Shown here: positions 1 through 10,972 of the stretch, one piece after another
Layout: every line of letters starts with the position of its first letter
Numbering within the stretch: position 1 is the first letter of the stretch
Source: Chamaecrista fasciculata
Taxonomy: Eukaryota; Streptophyta; Magnoliopsida; Fabales; Fabaceae
Length of the DNA: 64,000 bases
Direction: 5' to 3'
NCBI GenBank assembly: GCA_003254925.1
Contig: QANZ01046459.1
Location: 1-64,000, forward strand
Position numbers and translations under genes: made by a program
Notes under the pieces: model-generated
Databases searched by the model: none
What the model saw: only the letters and a program-made list of their open reading frames with translations
What the model was told of the DNA's origin: nothing

Positions 1-480
1 GGAAATGGATGTATGACTTCATCTTCATCGTCATCCATCTTCCAATAATTAAACCCCAAATCTTGGTTTCATCTCTCTGCCTTCTAGTGTTGATTTTGCC
101 CAGAACCAGTGAGTCTTCCACACTCTTTCCCATGTCGATCTGCAAAAGCCAACCACCAAATTCTTGACAGATTCTTGGAACTAATAAATTCTCCACTCCA
201 TTATTGACAGAACCACCATCGTGTCTTCCACACACTCCCCATCTCTTCAATTGGGATACCTTTAGTTTTAGGGAGGAGATAGTATAACCTCCATTTTCTT
301 CATTACAAGCCACTACTAACTCCATTCGGTCACAGCCCAAACAACGACTCAATTTAGAAGAAAAAAGCCGTTCAGCAATTCCATCCCTTTGCAATTTAAA
401 CTCCTTTGGACAATCGAAACGGCCACTAAGATAGCATGGTGAATTATATCGAATATATCAGAATTTGTAGTCCTAAAGTA
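1..480. repeat. Locally duplicated non-coding segment (F-box locus, copy A)
   Basis: No gene is visible. The stretch around 110-290 is nearly the same as 3945-4115: both hold the run about a missing 'ttcttgacagattcttgg' and 'ccccatctcttcaattggg'. At 3945-4115 this sequence lies at the far end of F-box copy B, so this is probably the matching part of a second, more decayed copy. The opening bases ('aaatggatgtatgacttcatc') also recur near 22029. Confidence 0.55.
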
Positions 481-767
481 TTTCCTCCAGTAATCTAGTG
501 ACCCAGACTTCATGGTCATGCGCAAAAAACCAGAAGAAGAATGAGGACACAGAAACCCAAGTTTTACGAGAAACGGATATCGCCCAGAAAGCTAGATCAG
601 AAAAATTTAAAACCCAGTCACAACCCAGAAATCAAAAATGGATTTTTATGCAATTGTTAATAAGAATTAGGACACAGAAACCCATGTTTTACGGGAAACG
701 GATACCGCCCCAAATGCCGATGAACAAACTCCGAAGGGGTTTGGTAGTGACAAACAAACAAGATTAT

Positions 768-1075
768 CAGAAAGGCCCTGAGGAATGAGCATTGGCAAAC
801 TTACTGGGTTCAAGCTCAAGTAGGTAAAGAGTTCTGGACACGCATTTGGAATCTTTCTTTCGAATCATAACATGAACTTCTGAAATCTTAAAATGAAACT
901 CTGTGAATTGAGAATCTGAAATCAATCCGCGCCAACTCTTGCAAATGAGAAGTCTGAGTAGAATATCGGTGGAAATGGAAGATGGAAGATCATCGAAAGT
1001 GGCAAATCTAGGGCTAAGAAGACAACAAAACCAGCATAATAGAACAGAAAGAAATAAACACACAATTGCAAACAT
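768..1075 (-). pseudogene. F-box protein N-terminal fragment (copy A)
   Basis: The minus-strand frame carries an F-box core: FDDLPSSISTDILLRL, then ICKSWRGLISDSQF and TEFHF. In the family this motif recruits target-binding proteins to SCF ubiquitin ligases through SKP1. About ten residues usually lying between 'ILxRLP' and 'VCKSW' are missing, so the F-box is internally deleted. The frame continues with 'RKKDSKCVS' and stops at 768; no F-box-associated (FBA) domain follows in this copy. The upstream 280 bp is nearly identical to 6699-6978, upstream of copy B. I read this as one half of a duplicated, decaying F-box gene. Confidence 0.7.
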
Positions 1076-1336
1076 GAAAAAGAAACCCTAAATCGTAACA
1101 CATCTCTGAGAAGACAAAGGAAAACGAGAAGCAAAACTCGTAAATTGAGATATTCACATAGGAAGAATTTGTTAGGCATTTGAATAGAACTTTAAGAAAA
1201 AAGAAGAAACCAGAGAAATATCAATCATGTATAAACTCCGATGCATAAAATTATTGTCAAATTCAGAAAATGAATATTCGATTATCTCTATTACTTCGCC
1301 GTGACCGGCATAAAGTATTAATTATAGAAGAACTCG
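1057..1336. repeat. ~280-bp duplicate of 6699-6978
   Basis: From 'cacaattgcaaacatgaaaa' to the 'ccgtgaccggcataaag' region the two segments are almost base-for-base the same. They are the 5' flanks (minus-strand sense) of F-box copies A and B, showing that the locus was duplicated and that the flank changed less than the coding parts. Confidence 0.8.
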
Positions 1337-1459
1337 ATAAGATCAATTTCCAAATTCAAAGTATGATAGGCATTTTGGAATTGAATCCTTTTCTTGAAAA
1401 TTTCCATGGTGAGATAAGGCCTGGGATGTATTTTCTCTGTAACAGATTTCTCCCTACCA

Positions 1460-1640
1460 TTCAGTGCAAGAAAATACTTTACACTTGTTTCAAATTATAT
1501 ATAATATGCAAAATCATAAAAAAAAGAACAACAAGAAGTTAATTAATAGGAAAACAATATCCGGGTGGCAATACATTGAACAACAATGGATCTTTTCCTC
1601 GAGGAAACACATAAGAAGTTTAAAAGGAACTCCATGCATA
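1460..1640. repeat. Short segments shared with 21461-21870
   Basis: 'cagtgcaagaaaatacttta' near 1464 recurs near 21832, and 'caacaatggatc' with 'gaggaaacacata' near 1579 recurs near 21477. The two blocks occur in opposite order at the two loci, so the segment was rearranged as well as copied. Confidence 0.55.
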
Positions 1641-1713
1641 ACAAGATAATACCCATAATAATGCAAAGTAGCCAAAGACTTGAAGTTTCTCACCTTAGTA
1701 ACCAATTCGTTGT

Positions 1714-1860
1714 CTAGAGGTACTCAGAATTTAACCAATCATCATCAAAATTAATTAAACTATCCAAATTGTACATCGACTCTTCAATATGGTGATAAAT
1801 TTGAGCTGAATCCAGAGGAAGATGCAATTCAGGAGCATCAGAAAAAAGTTGGCTTGAACA
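1714..1860 (-). other. Possible C-terminal coding remnant, acidic
   Basis: The minus-strand frame ends with an acidic stretch (ESMYNLDSLINFDDDWLNS) before a stop codon. This resembles the acidic tails of plant transcription factors, but no DNA-binding domain is attached and I cannot assign a family. Confidence 0.25.
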
Positions 1861-2177
1861 CATTTGACTCTCATATATGTTGAGAAGATACAATAGTCTC
1901 CAAGTGATTATCCCTATAAATGAAGTATAAACTACCACAAATGACTTACAGAAACAATAATATGGTAATATGTTATTCTCGACAACAATAATAATCAACA
2001 AGAGAGAAAAGAAAATACATAAGAGATATACAAAACATTATCTTTAATTTTTTTCTTGAGTGGCCTTTAATTTGGAATCAACATTCTGAGAAAGGATAAC
2101 ACACTTGAGCGACTTACATCTTAGCCGTGTGTATTCTGTGAAATGAACAGTCTCCAATTTCTTGTTGTGTTCTGCAA

Positions 2178-2772
2178 GTGCAGTCACTGTTGTATCCGAG
2201 AACACTGTCTTTGAATAATGCATTTATAATAAACAATAACTCTGCTCCCAGCTTGCCTACTATAGCTAGCCAACAAGATTATACCAACAGCACAAGTAGT
2301 TGTGCCAATAATAATCTGTCGGTGCCTTCATCATCATGTGATAATATTGATGACTCAGCCTCGTCCTCTTGCAATATTATGCCTCCATCATTTATTTATT
2401 GTGATAATAATTTGGATTTTGACCAAAAAAAAAAATAATAATAATTTGGATCACAATCACCAAGGCTCCTCCAATATTAATCTGTTGGTGCCTTCATCAT
2501 CATGTGATAATATTAATGACTCTATTATGCCTTATGATGAACCATTATATGATCCTCAGTTCCTGCAGTTTGAATCTGAACATGTTCCTGCCTTCTTCAA
2601 TTCTTCCGTTAGTGATCCGTCATCGTTTCGAATGGTTGAAGAAGATCACTTCATTCCATGTTCTCCTCATCATAGTTGTGATCCCTTTGGGTTGTGGTCT
2701 TGGTCTTCCCTCAAGCACTTGTATGCTCTGGTTATTAATAGGGTCATTGCACTGTATGATAGATGTAGATGA
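2178..2772 (+). pseudogene. Broken ORF rich in Asn/Ser, transcription-factor-tail-like
   Basis: Two overlapping frames are joined across an A11 run near 2426, which acts as a frameshift point. Both frames share an internal repeat (VPSSSCDNI..DS, twice, about 160 bp apart), then an acidic/aromatic tail (FLQFESEHVPAFF, MVEEDHFIPC). Composition resembles the low-complexity C-terminal region of plant transcription factors. No DNA-binding domain is present and the family is unknown. It lies just upstream of the CIPK fragment on the same strand but shows no sign of belonging to it. Confidence 0.35.
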
Positions 2773-2929
2773 CCATAGTTTACATTATATTTCATACCAT
2801 TTTTTTATTAGTATGAACGGCTCATAAATATACTTTAGGGCCACAATCTGATATATCAAGCTCTTCCAACCCACAAATTTTCTGCAATTTACACACACCA
2901 AGACTGAGATAATAGATCAAGAAGAACAG

Positions 2930-3491
2930 GGCAGTTTTTTGGTCGGAAAATACTTGATACGTAAGCCTCTCGGCTTAGGTGGCTTTGCCAAGTTATACAA
3001 AGCCATGGATATAACTACAAACCAAAGCGTGGCCATCAAGGTTCTCACCAAGTGCACGATAGAAGCATCCGGCCAAACGGCACAGGTTAAGAGAGAAATT
3101 CGCTATCATGCACCAGATGCGCTGCCACCCCAACATCATTACCCTCCACGACGTCGTTTTCACCGACACCGACATTCTCCTTGTCATAGAGTTCGCTCGC
3201 AGTAGCGACCTCTTCAATAAATTAATCGCCAAGGGCCGCTTCTCGGAGGATCTCTACCGTCGTTACTTTCTCCAATTGATCTCAGCCGTCCAGTACTGCC
3301 ACTCCCTCAGCGTGTTTCACCGCGATTTGAAAGTTGAGAATCTCTTACTCGACGAGGATTTGAACCTGAAGCTCTCAGATTTCGGGTTATTTGCGACGAG
3401 TGATGACGTGGTACCTGACAGGTTGCTTCAGGCTCTAAGTGGGACCCCTGCTTATGTCTACCGAAAATGGAGCAACCAATATCACCTTTAG
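2930..3491 (+). pseudogene. CIPK/SnRK3-type protein kinase pseudogene
   Basis: The translated pieces match the N-lobe and catalytic loop of CBL-interacting protein kinases: VGKYLIRKPLGLGGFAKLY (glycine-rich loop), VAIKVL (the ATP-binding lysine), HPNIITLHDV, GRFSEDLYRRYFLQLISAV, FHRDLKVENLLLDE and LSDFGL. Active CIPKs are Ser/Thr kinases switched on by calcium-bound CBL proteins. It is broken in at least three ways: no ATG before the glycine loop, a one-base frameshift near 3102 after 'KREI', and the frame leaves the kinase at 'GTPAYV', losing the APE motif, the C-lobe and the NAF/FISL regulatory domain. There is no intron in the retained part. The wording around the activation loop resembles intron-poor CIPKs (CIPK4/7/14-like), which is a guess. 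Confidence 0.8.
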
Positions 3492-3645
3492 AAGAAAACC
3501 ACCATTTGTTGAAATAGTCTCCAAGTGATTATCCCTATAAATGAAGTATAAACCATCACAAATGACTTACAGAAGCAATAATGTGGTAATATGTTATTCT
3601 CGACAACAATAAAAATCAACAAGAGAAAAGAAAATACAATTACCG

Positions 3646-4770
3646 TATGGAAACACATGGAGGGAACAAAGAGGTCAAAGAGTTGTCACTCATTTGTATT
3701 AGCCATGTGAACAGAATTGAATGGAGAAAGATCATTCATATATTTCAATTAAGAGGAATCCTGCACAAGGTAAGAATTAAGAATGTAACCAGAGTAACGA
3801 TTAAAGAAGTCCATATGCACAAAAATTGAAAGAAATAGAATATTTGAATATTGAAATCATAAAATAAACAACATGTCCAAACCTAAAACAGGAAGAAAAC
3901 CTTACCTTAAACCCAACCGAACCTTCCCTAATTTGATCCATTCTTCCACACTCTTCCCATTTCAATAAATAAATGTTGATCTGCAAAACAAAACCACCAA
4001 ATTCTTGACAGATTCTTGGAACTAATAAATTCTCCACTCCATTATTGACAGAAACCAGTGTGCCTTCCACACACTCCCCATCTCTTCAATTGGGATACCT
4101 TTAGTATATGAAGAAGGACATGATCAACACGAAGAATCCCAAGAATATGAACATCCCCAGTTTCATATAACACAGCATGGAGAGAAAAACTTGAGCCACA
4201 ACCAATGTAAAAAGCATGTTCACCGACACATTCATACTCTGAGCAGCAGAACGACCCAATGGCTGCTGCTACCACAACCTGTGAAAACACAAGTTTGGAA
4301 AAAATTCAAAATATAACCCTTATATATTACTCAAGTTTTCATTTTAGTCCCTACTATAATTTTTTTTCTTAAATCAATCCTAAATTCTATATTAACAATA
4401 TTTTTAAAAAAATTCGTATCTACAAAAGAACAATAAATGTACAATTAATTCATTATATTATATTATATACTAACAATATGACTAAGACAATCAATATTAA
4501 AGCTTAAAGAAATTTGATATTAATTTAAGAGTATAGGGGCTTATTTTAAAAAAAAAACTAAATAAACAAAAGGGATCAAATACCAAATTCGTAACAAGTC
4601 CTACAGACAGTGAAATATTTATATCCATTTTTTCCACATTCGTAATAGATAAGGCCATTACGAGAATGATACATCAGTAAGGTGTTCTCTTCCACATATT
4701 TAATAGGCTTATACAAACCACCGATCGCACAAGGAAAACTTCCCCAAAATTTAATATGAAAAACCTTTGT
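3646..4770 (-). pseudogene. F-box copy B, 3' region
   Basis: The minus-strand frames at 4042-4290 carry pieces typical of the end of an FBA domain ([16 protein letters not shown], then [10 protein letters not shown]). They are interrupted by stops and frame changes. The part near 3945-4115 is duplicated at 110-290. The stretch 4300-4760 is AT-rich and shows no coding signal. I treat the whole as decayed 3' coding and intron sequence of the F-box gene continuing at 4771-6660. Confidence 0.45.
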
Positions 4771-6660
4771 CTAAGACTCTTTTACTCTTACCCACATTTG
4801 AATTGGACCACCACATATTGAGGCATCACAGATGTAAAGGCAGTCCTTCAATTCACCCATGCTTATTATATCATTCATTTTGTTGAGGATCAGACACCTG
4901 AATGCTTCTCGGCCTTTCAAGATGCGGGGTGGGACAGCTGGAGCAATTCTTATTTGTGTCCCTCCCACGATATTGATTGGTGTTGTGTTAGCTTTCTTAT
5001 CCCTCAAAATTATGGCTTAAGCTTTGGTGCTATGTTCATTGGCCTTATATTGCAGCCTTGTCTCAGATATGCAGAGAAAAAGAGATGGTTGACGTTCTCC
5101 ATTAGTACTGAGCTCCCTCAGTTTGATAGCCCGGACAGCAGCCATCCTCTTATTGATTAACTTATCTTCAAGAGAGCTCAATATTTTTGAAGAGAAAATT
5201 GCAGATGCTACCATTTTTTCCTGAGCCAAGAAGATGATGAAATGTTTATGGATAATGGACATTCATAAGAGGCAAGATTTTGATTTCCACGAGCTTGATG
5301 GTTGAGTTTGCCCGGGACATTCATAAAAGGCAGTCCTTCAATTCACCCATGCTTAATCTATCAAAATCCACAACCCCCATTCGATATTCGTTAAATACAC
5401 CAGCAGGACATAAGATAGATTGAAACTTATCAGTCTCAAAGTTGATATAGAGCCAATAAAGTGCCCCATTCAAATAAGTGGGATACTCAAGTCCATCCAA
5501 TGAGGGGCATTTCAAAATACTTTTCCAAACTCCAGTCCCAAGCGTCTGTATCTCAGCAAATGTTCCAAACTCAAATAAGATAGATTGAATTTGGTTTTGT
5601 TGGGAGAAGGAAGGTGTAAGTCGGGTTGATGAAGATTTTGAATGAAGCCAGAAAAATCCAGACCTGCAACCATGCATGGACGTACACATCAAACAAATTA
5701 GGATACAAAATTTATTACAAGTTTATAACATACATATACCACAATATATAATTCACACGCGCTCCTCAAATAATATACTTAATTCCAACCGTCACCGATA
5801 TTAAATTCTATTGTGTGCATGTGCCAGTGTAATAGCAGGGGAGGATTTTCTTCTTTCTATTTTTTTATGCGCTGCTGGTACTGTATAAAAATATTTCTTC
5901 ATGCATTTCACACACTTAATATATATAATAATGAATATGCAGTAAAAAATTAAGAATTCAAAACATGAATTAATGATTTATTACCCGAAGTTGAAGTTGA
6001 AGTTGAAAGTGATGAAAGCTGTTTTGTGATTTTGGATATCATTGACTCATTCCTTTCATCATCTCCAGCAGCGGCTGGTATCCTATTAGGTTGTTGACAT
6101 GCATCAAAGAATTCTACCGTAGTCCTTTCAATTGCCTCTTTATCTGCACAAATACCAAATGCCTTATGAGTTAAATATACATGACTCAACCAAATCGATT
6201 GCACACTCTCAATACTTTGTACTCGTTGGTTCTTGGGTGATAGCCAAAGCCATAACTGATCAGATCCCTGAATTTCTCATCTTTATTAACTTCTGGAAGC
6301 TAAGCCTTATGAACTCTCCCGTAATTGGATTGCAAACAAGAAGAGGGTTTCTTTACTTGGTATGGCCAAGCAAAGAAAACCATTGCATGAAATCACCACA
6401 TCAAACTTGAACTCACAAGGCTCATGACCTGCAGAACGTCTTCTCCTACCACCAGTTATAGTCAGACACCTTTTTAGCCTCACAGAGAGGAAGCTTAAAT
6501 TTCGCATCAAGCTTAAATGAGGGAAAGTCCCTGAGGAATGACACGCATTTGGAATCTTTCGTTCGAATCAGTGAATTGACAATCTGAAGTTCATTAGTGT
6601 TGTTTGCTTCTCGACTGATTCGTCTACTATCAGCAAAATAGAACAAAACCTAGGGCTAAG
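4771..6660 (-). pseudogene. F-box protein with FBA domain, copy B (decayed)
   Basis: Several minus-strand frames together resemble an F-box-associated domain protein: EFKFDVVISCNGFLCLA and SKETLFLF (6330-6420), YGFGYHPRTNEYKVLR in a shifted frame (6210-6270), AEIQTLGTGVWKSI and YPTYLNGALYWLYI (5440-5560), then SMGELKDCL (5320-5350). 'SMGELKDCL' occurs again at 4840-4870 followed by YICDASICGGP, so part of the gene is duplicated internally. Frameshifts and stops separate the pieces. The F-box core retained in copy A is absent: the sequence jumps from the shared 5' flank to RTKDSKCVS. FBA domains bind the substrate in SCF complexes; this copy could not make a working protein. Confidence 0.65.
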
Positions 6661-6899
6661 AAGACAACGAACAAAACCAGCAAAATAGAACAGAAATAAA
6701 CACACAATTGCAAACATGAAAAAGAAACCCTAAATCGTAACACATCTCTGAGAAGACAAAGGAAAACGAGAAGCAAAACTCGTAAATTGAGATATTCACA
6801 TAGGAAGAATTTGTTAGGCATTTGAATAGAACTTTTAGAAAAAAGAAGAAACCAGAGAAATAACAATTGTGTATAAACTCCGATGCGTAAAATTATTGT

Positions 6900-7330
6900 C
6901 AAATTCAGAAAATGAAGATTCTATTATCTCTATCTATTACTTCGCCGTGACCGGCATAAAGTATGAATTATAGAAGAACTCAGAAATTAAGCCAAGAACA
7001 AAGAGAACAGAGGAAAGAGACATAACAACAACAAGAACAAGAAACTCAATAAAGATTGATGAAAACAAGAAACTCACTGATTAATTAAGAGCAGATGGAG
7101 ACAGCGTCTTCAATGCATTAACCCAATCGCCAATCCAGTAGATTCTAATAAATTAAACCCATGCTAGCTAATTTGATTTCATCTCTTGCTCTGCTAATAT
7201 ATATATATATACTGCCATGGAATTCGAAAGCCAAACCAAATGAATACACACTCACTCTCAACTCCAAATTGATCCAACAACCACCTTAACCGCCTCAACT
7301 GTAACTCGTTCGTTATGCGATTCGCAACAC
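6900..7330. repeat. Flank repeat shared with 21940-22250 and 49790-49860
   Basis: The segment holds 'caagaaactcactgattaat', 'catctcttgctctgctaata' followed by a TA run, 'gaattcgaaagccaaac' and 'cgcctcaactgtaa'. The same landmarks in the same order occur at 21955-22215, and the last one again near 49793. It is a dispersed flanking or promoter-like repeat; I see no ORF in it. Confidence 0.6.
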
Positions 7331-8677
7331 TACAAGAAAGGTTAAGGCGAGTGTGAAAAAACAAAAAAAAGGTTAAGGCGACGTGGCAAATTCAAGTGCA
7401 TTGATTAAACACAGGGCTCAGATTCAACGAATTTTACACTAATTTCAGGGCAAGAAGTTCAGGGGATCCGTTTTCTACTACGACAAGTTCCAAATGCTTC
7501 GTTGAAAGCAAAAATTTGGAAAGCAAAATTGTTTTATTAAAACTGAGATTTAGTTGAAAAGGTTAAGATATTGACACAAGTTATTAACTCATTCAGAGAC
7601 AAAGAAATGTAAGGAGTGTAACTGAACCTCACTGTGGATGCAAATGAATCAAAATTATAAGCTTTTATGTAATTGAGGATACTTGAAGGTTAGGTTCCCC
7701 AAAGTTTTTTAATAGCCTTTCACTAGAGTTGTAAATTCATGAGCTTTTTTCTTAATCTTGAATTCTCGCCAACAGTGCCATGAAACCTACAAAGCTACTT
7801 GTTTTTCCTAAAGTTCTGACTTTTTCACCCCATTATGCTTGTGTTTTTTTTTTTTTTTTCAGAGATAGGAATAGACAAAACACCGCATTATGCTTATGTT
7901 GAAAGATTTAAAGTTCCACCTTCTCCACATCCTCACCACGGCCGCCCTCCCACCCCTCAAAATAAAAAACTAGTTTAATAGATTGAGAGATCTGAACAAA
8001 ATTTCAGGCTAGAAGCAGAATTTGATAAAAGTCACCAAGAAAGGAAATAGAATTTATTGAATAACTCTGCTACAGATCAATCTCCTAATATTTTTATTTT
8101 TTATATTATTTTAATAAAAAAACCGAACATGGTGGGAATAATATGTAAATATGATAGTTAATTTTTTTTATATTTTATTATTATATTTTATAAAATATAC
8201 ATTTTATAATTATTAATAAGTTAAAATATTTTCAAATAAATAAAAAAATTTTGTTTAAATAAAAAATACTAATAGGCAGCAATTTTTATTGTTGCAAAGA
8301 ATAAAATTTAGAAACAAATAAAACAGCAACACATTAAAATGTTGCAAACAGAAAAAAATGAAAAAAGAAAAAGAAAAAAACTTGGAAGTGCCACATGGGT
8401 GGTCTTGGTCATTGGTCCATGTTAGAGTGTCCCATATATTTAAATACTTTTTTTTTGGGTGCAAATCTAAATATTTTTATTTTTTATATTATTTTAATAA
8501 AAGAACCCACTATGTTCCCCACTAAGTAAAACAAATATTTATTTATGCAAACCCATTCATCTCTCACGCATACAAGACTAGCTCATGGGATCAAATAAAT
8601 TAATCTATTAATGGATACATGCGTGACATATTCATTAGTGGACACAAGTCACAACACAAGGATGCATATTTACTTTA
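7331..8677. other. Non-coding AT-rich stretch
   Basis: No coding signal is seen on either strand. A roughly 36-bp motif ('atttttattttttatattat' and onward) occurs in direct orientation near 8090 and 8471. Between them is a small hairpin-forming 'gcagcaatttttattgttgc'. Nothing else was recognised. Confidence 0.5.
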
Positions 8678-8922
8678 GGGTCCGTTTGGTAAGGTTGGGG
8701 TATGTAAAGGAAAGGGTTTTACAAGGGAAAAATTGTGAGGGAAAGGAAAAGTAGTTGAGGGAATGTAAAGTAGGTAAANAGAAAAATGGCCTATGTAATG
8801 TAAAACCCTTTACATTGTAATCCACTTTACATAGCTTAAATTACCATACCAAACACATGAAAGTCTCGAAATTCGTGGAGTTTTACAATGTAAAACTCTT
8901 TTCATGGCTACCAAACGGAGCC
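8678..8922. mobile_element. Tourist-like (PIF/Harbinger) MITE, 245 bp
   Basis: The ends are inverted repeats (GGGTCCGTTTGGTA at the left, TACCAAACGGAGCC with a few extra bases at the right) and the element is flanked by TTA on both sides, the 3-bp target usual for PIF/Harbinger elements. It has no coding capacity; the single N at 8779 lies inside. Confidence 0.75.
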
Positions 8923-8967
8923 TTATTTGCTTTTTATGAAGACACTCACTAGTGGATATATTATTTA

Positions 8968-9768
8968 GGCTTAAGTGCACTTTTGGTCCCATAACTATGA
9001 CAAATGTTTCATTTTGGTCTCATAACTTTTTTTGTTGCAATTTTGGTCCCATAACTATGACAAAGGTTTCATTTTGGTCCCATAACTTTTTTTGTTACAA
9101 TTTTGGTCCCATAACTTCTCAAAAGGTTCCACCGTTAGTCCCTTGGTGAATTCCATCCATATTTAGCTGTTAAGTATGAAGTGGTATAGTAACTAGGATC
9201 ATGATGTGGCAAAATAAGATGAAGTGGACTGAAATAGGATCTATATGCAACACATTAAAACTTATCTATACCCAACCACCATATATACAAAGAGTGGTAC
9301 TGACAGGGACCAATATGGTGGGGAAGAAGAGACTTCAAGCAGAAGGCACCGACGAAGTCGATGGGATCCTCAGCCAGAGTCGAACGACCAAAGCCGCGGC
9401 GACGGCAAATTGGGAAGCGGAACGAGGAAGAGGAAGTACCACTCTTTGTATATATTGTGGTTGGGTATAGATAAGTTTTAATATGTTGCATATAGATCCT
9501 ATTTCAATCCATTTCATCTTATTTTGCCACATCATGATCCTAGTCACTATGTCACAGCATACTTAACGGCTAAATATGGATGTAATTCACCAAGGGACTA
9601 ACGGTGGAACCTTTTGAGAAGTTATGGGACCAAAATTGCAACAAAAAAAGTTATGGGACCAAAATGAAACCTTTGTCATAGTTATGGGACCAAAATTGCA
9701 ACAAAAACAGTTATGGGACCAAAATGAAACCTTTGTCATAGTTATAGGACCAAAAGTGCACTTAAGCC
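8968..9768. mobile_element. Non-autonomous MULE, 801 bp, long TIRs
   Basis: The arms 8968-9302 and 9435-9768 are inverted repeats about 335 bp long, beginning GGCTTAAGTGCACTTTTGG. The element is bounded by the exact 9-bp duplication TATTATTTA (8959-8967 and 9769-9777), the Mutator-superfamily hallmark. The arms are made of short subrepeats of 'ttttggtcccataac'. The 132-bp centre (9303-9434) is much richer in G+C than its surroundings and may be a captured gene piece; I do not recognise its translation. ORFs crossing the arms are artefacts of the palindrome. Confidence 0.9.
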
Positions 9769-9777
9769 TATTATTTA

Positions 9778-10100
9778 AATGAAATCTTTCAACTTGTAGT
9801 GTCCAATGCGTCTTTGTATTAAGAGAATAAGCCTCAAAGAATTAATTCTTTATGACTAAAAGGCATTATCTTTACGGACCTAGATCCTCTGACTAATAGT
9901 AGGACCCACACTTCTCTCTCTAACTCCCTCATTCTCTCTCTAAATTGCAGAGACTGTATAATGCAGAGAATCCATTTTCCTATCTTTACCTATATGTTAG
10001 AATACTAAAACTCTTTTATCCTCTAGGATGACATATGTATTGGTACGCTTCATTAATCAGTTACATTATATTCATCTCACAACTTTGTGCGATTTGAATA
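9778..10100. other. Non-coding; partial 'GGATCCTCT' repeat
   Basis: No gene is seen. 'cctagatcctctgac' at about 9888 resembles the ends of the inverted-repeat elements at 15343-15540 and 50505-50698, so this may be a truncated copy. Confidence 0.3.
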
Positions 10101-10972
10101 TATATGCTAATGGAATACAAATCATTTCAGCATCTTCACTTTAATATAGAAGCTGATTTAAATTTCTCTCATCCCAAGAAGCTGCGATCTGCAAGGAAAA
10201 ATGTTGACAACTCTTCCTCAAGCAAGTATGGCATGAACCTTCAAAAAGCTAAAGTGCGATCTACATTACATCTGGAGCTAGAAGAGATATACTAAATTAA
10301 AGATGACAACCTGGATGCTGAATATGAACGTTGAAGCTCACATTTGAAGGCTCCTCCAAGCTTCTACATAAGGTTGAAGGTTTGAAGCTCAAGATATGAA
10401 CAAAAATGAAGGAAAATCCTTAAGGCTGTGTGCTAATTCTTTTGGGCAGAAATTCCTTATAGCTGTGTGCTAAAGTTTTGTGTGAACTATCCTTTATTTC
10501 TTAGTGAGATAAATCATATTTCTTCTTCTCTTGTATTTTTGTGTGTAAAATCTTTAAGGAAGTGATAGTGAGCTCTTAGGGTGAAATCAGTGTTGGTGAA
10601 CCGTGTGTGGTTCCTTGTAGAGCAATATACTTAGATACTTTCCTTAGAGTCATTTGGGTTGTGTTGTACAACCAAGTTGGTTATCCCGTGTTGTATGCTT
10701 TAAGGAAGTGAAGGTAAACTCCTAGGGTGAAACCTTTGTAGGTGAGCCATATGTGATTCTGTAAGGAGTGATATACCGAGAGACTTACCTTAGAGTATAT
10801 TTGGGTAAGTTGTAAAACCTTGTGAGATGATCTCAAGCCTCGTGCAGATTGTATTTTATACATTATATAAAAGTTCTCTAGCTAGTTGGTTAGAGGAGTG
10901 GATGTAGGATAAGAGAAATTTCCATTTCAAGGATTAAACTCTTATTTGAACCACTATAAATCTGTTGGGAAA
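10100..10972 (+). mobile_element. Probable copia LTR remnant
   Basis: There is no coding potential beyond a 63-codon ORF. Two imperfect direct subrepeats ('ctttaaggaagtga...ctcctagggtgaaa', near 10552 and 10699) and a tail reading 'gagtggatgtagg...gaaccactataaat' look like the R-U5 end of a Ty1-copia LTR. The opposite end, primer-binding site and gag-pol are not visible, so the assignment is tentative. Confidence 0.35.

Larger units (their letters stand above)
1893..3645. repeat. Segment bounded by ~130-bp direct repeats
   Basis: The sequence 1893-2020 ('agtctccaagtgattatccc' onward) is repeated in the same orientation at 3514-3645, with a few substitutions. Between the repeats lie the transcription-factor-like ORFs and the CIPK fragment. 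The arrangement fits a tandem duplication or insertion that brought foreign coding pieces into the F-box locus. Neither repeat has the TG...CA ends of an LTR. Confidence 0.6.

Noticed and set aside
1893..3645. The direct repeats as LTRs of a small retroelement
   Set aside because: No TG...CA ends, primer-binding site or target duplication.
8255..8464. 69-codon hydrophobic ORF
   Set aside because: Phe/Leu-rich translation of T-rich DNA with no family resemblance.
9201..9547. ORFs of 65-90 codons with similar ends on both strands
   Set aside because: Mirror images caused by the MULE inverted repeats.
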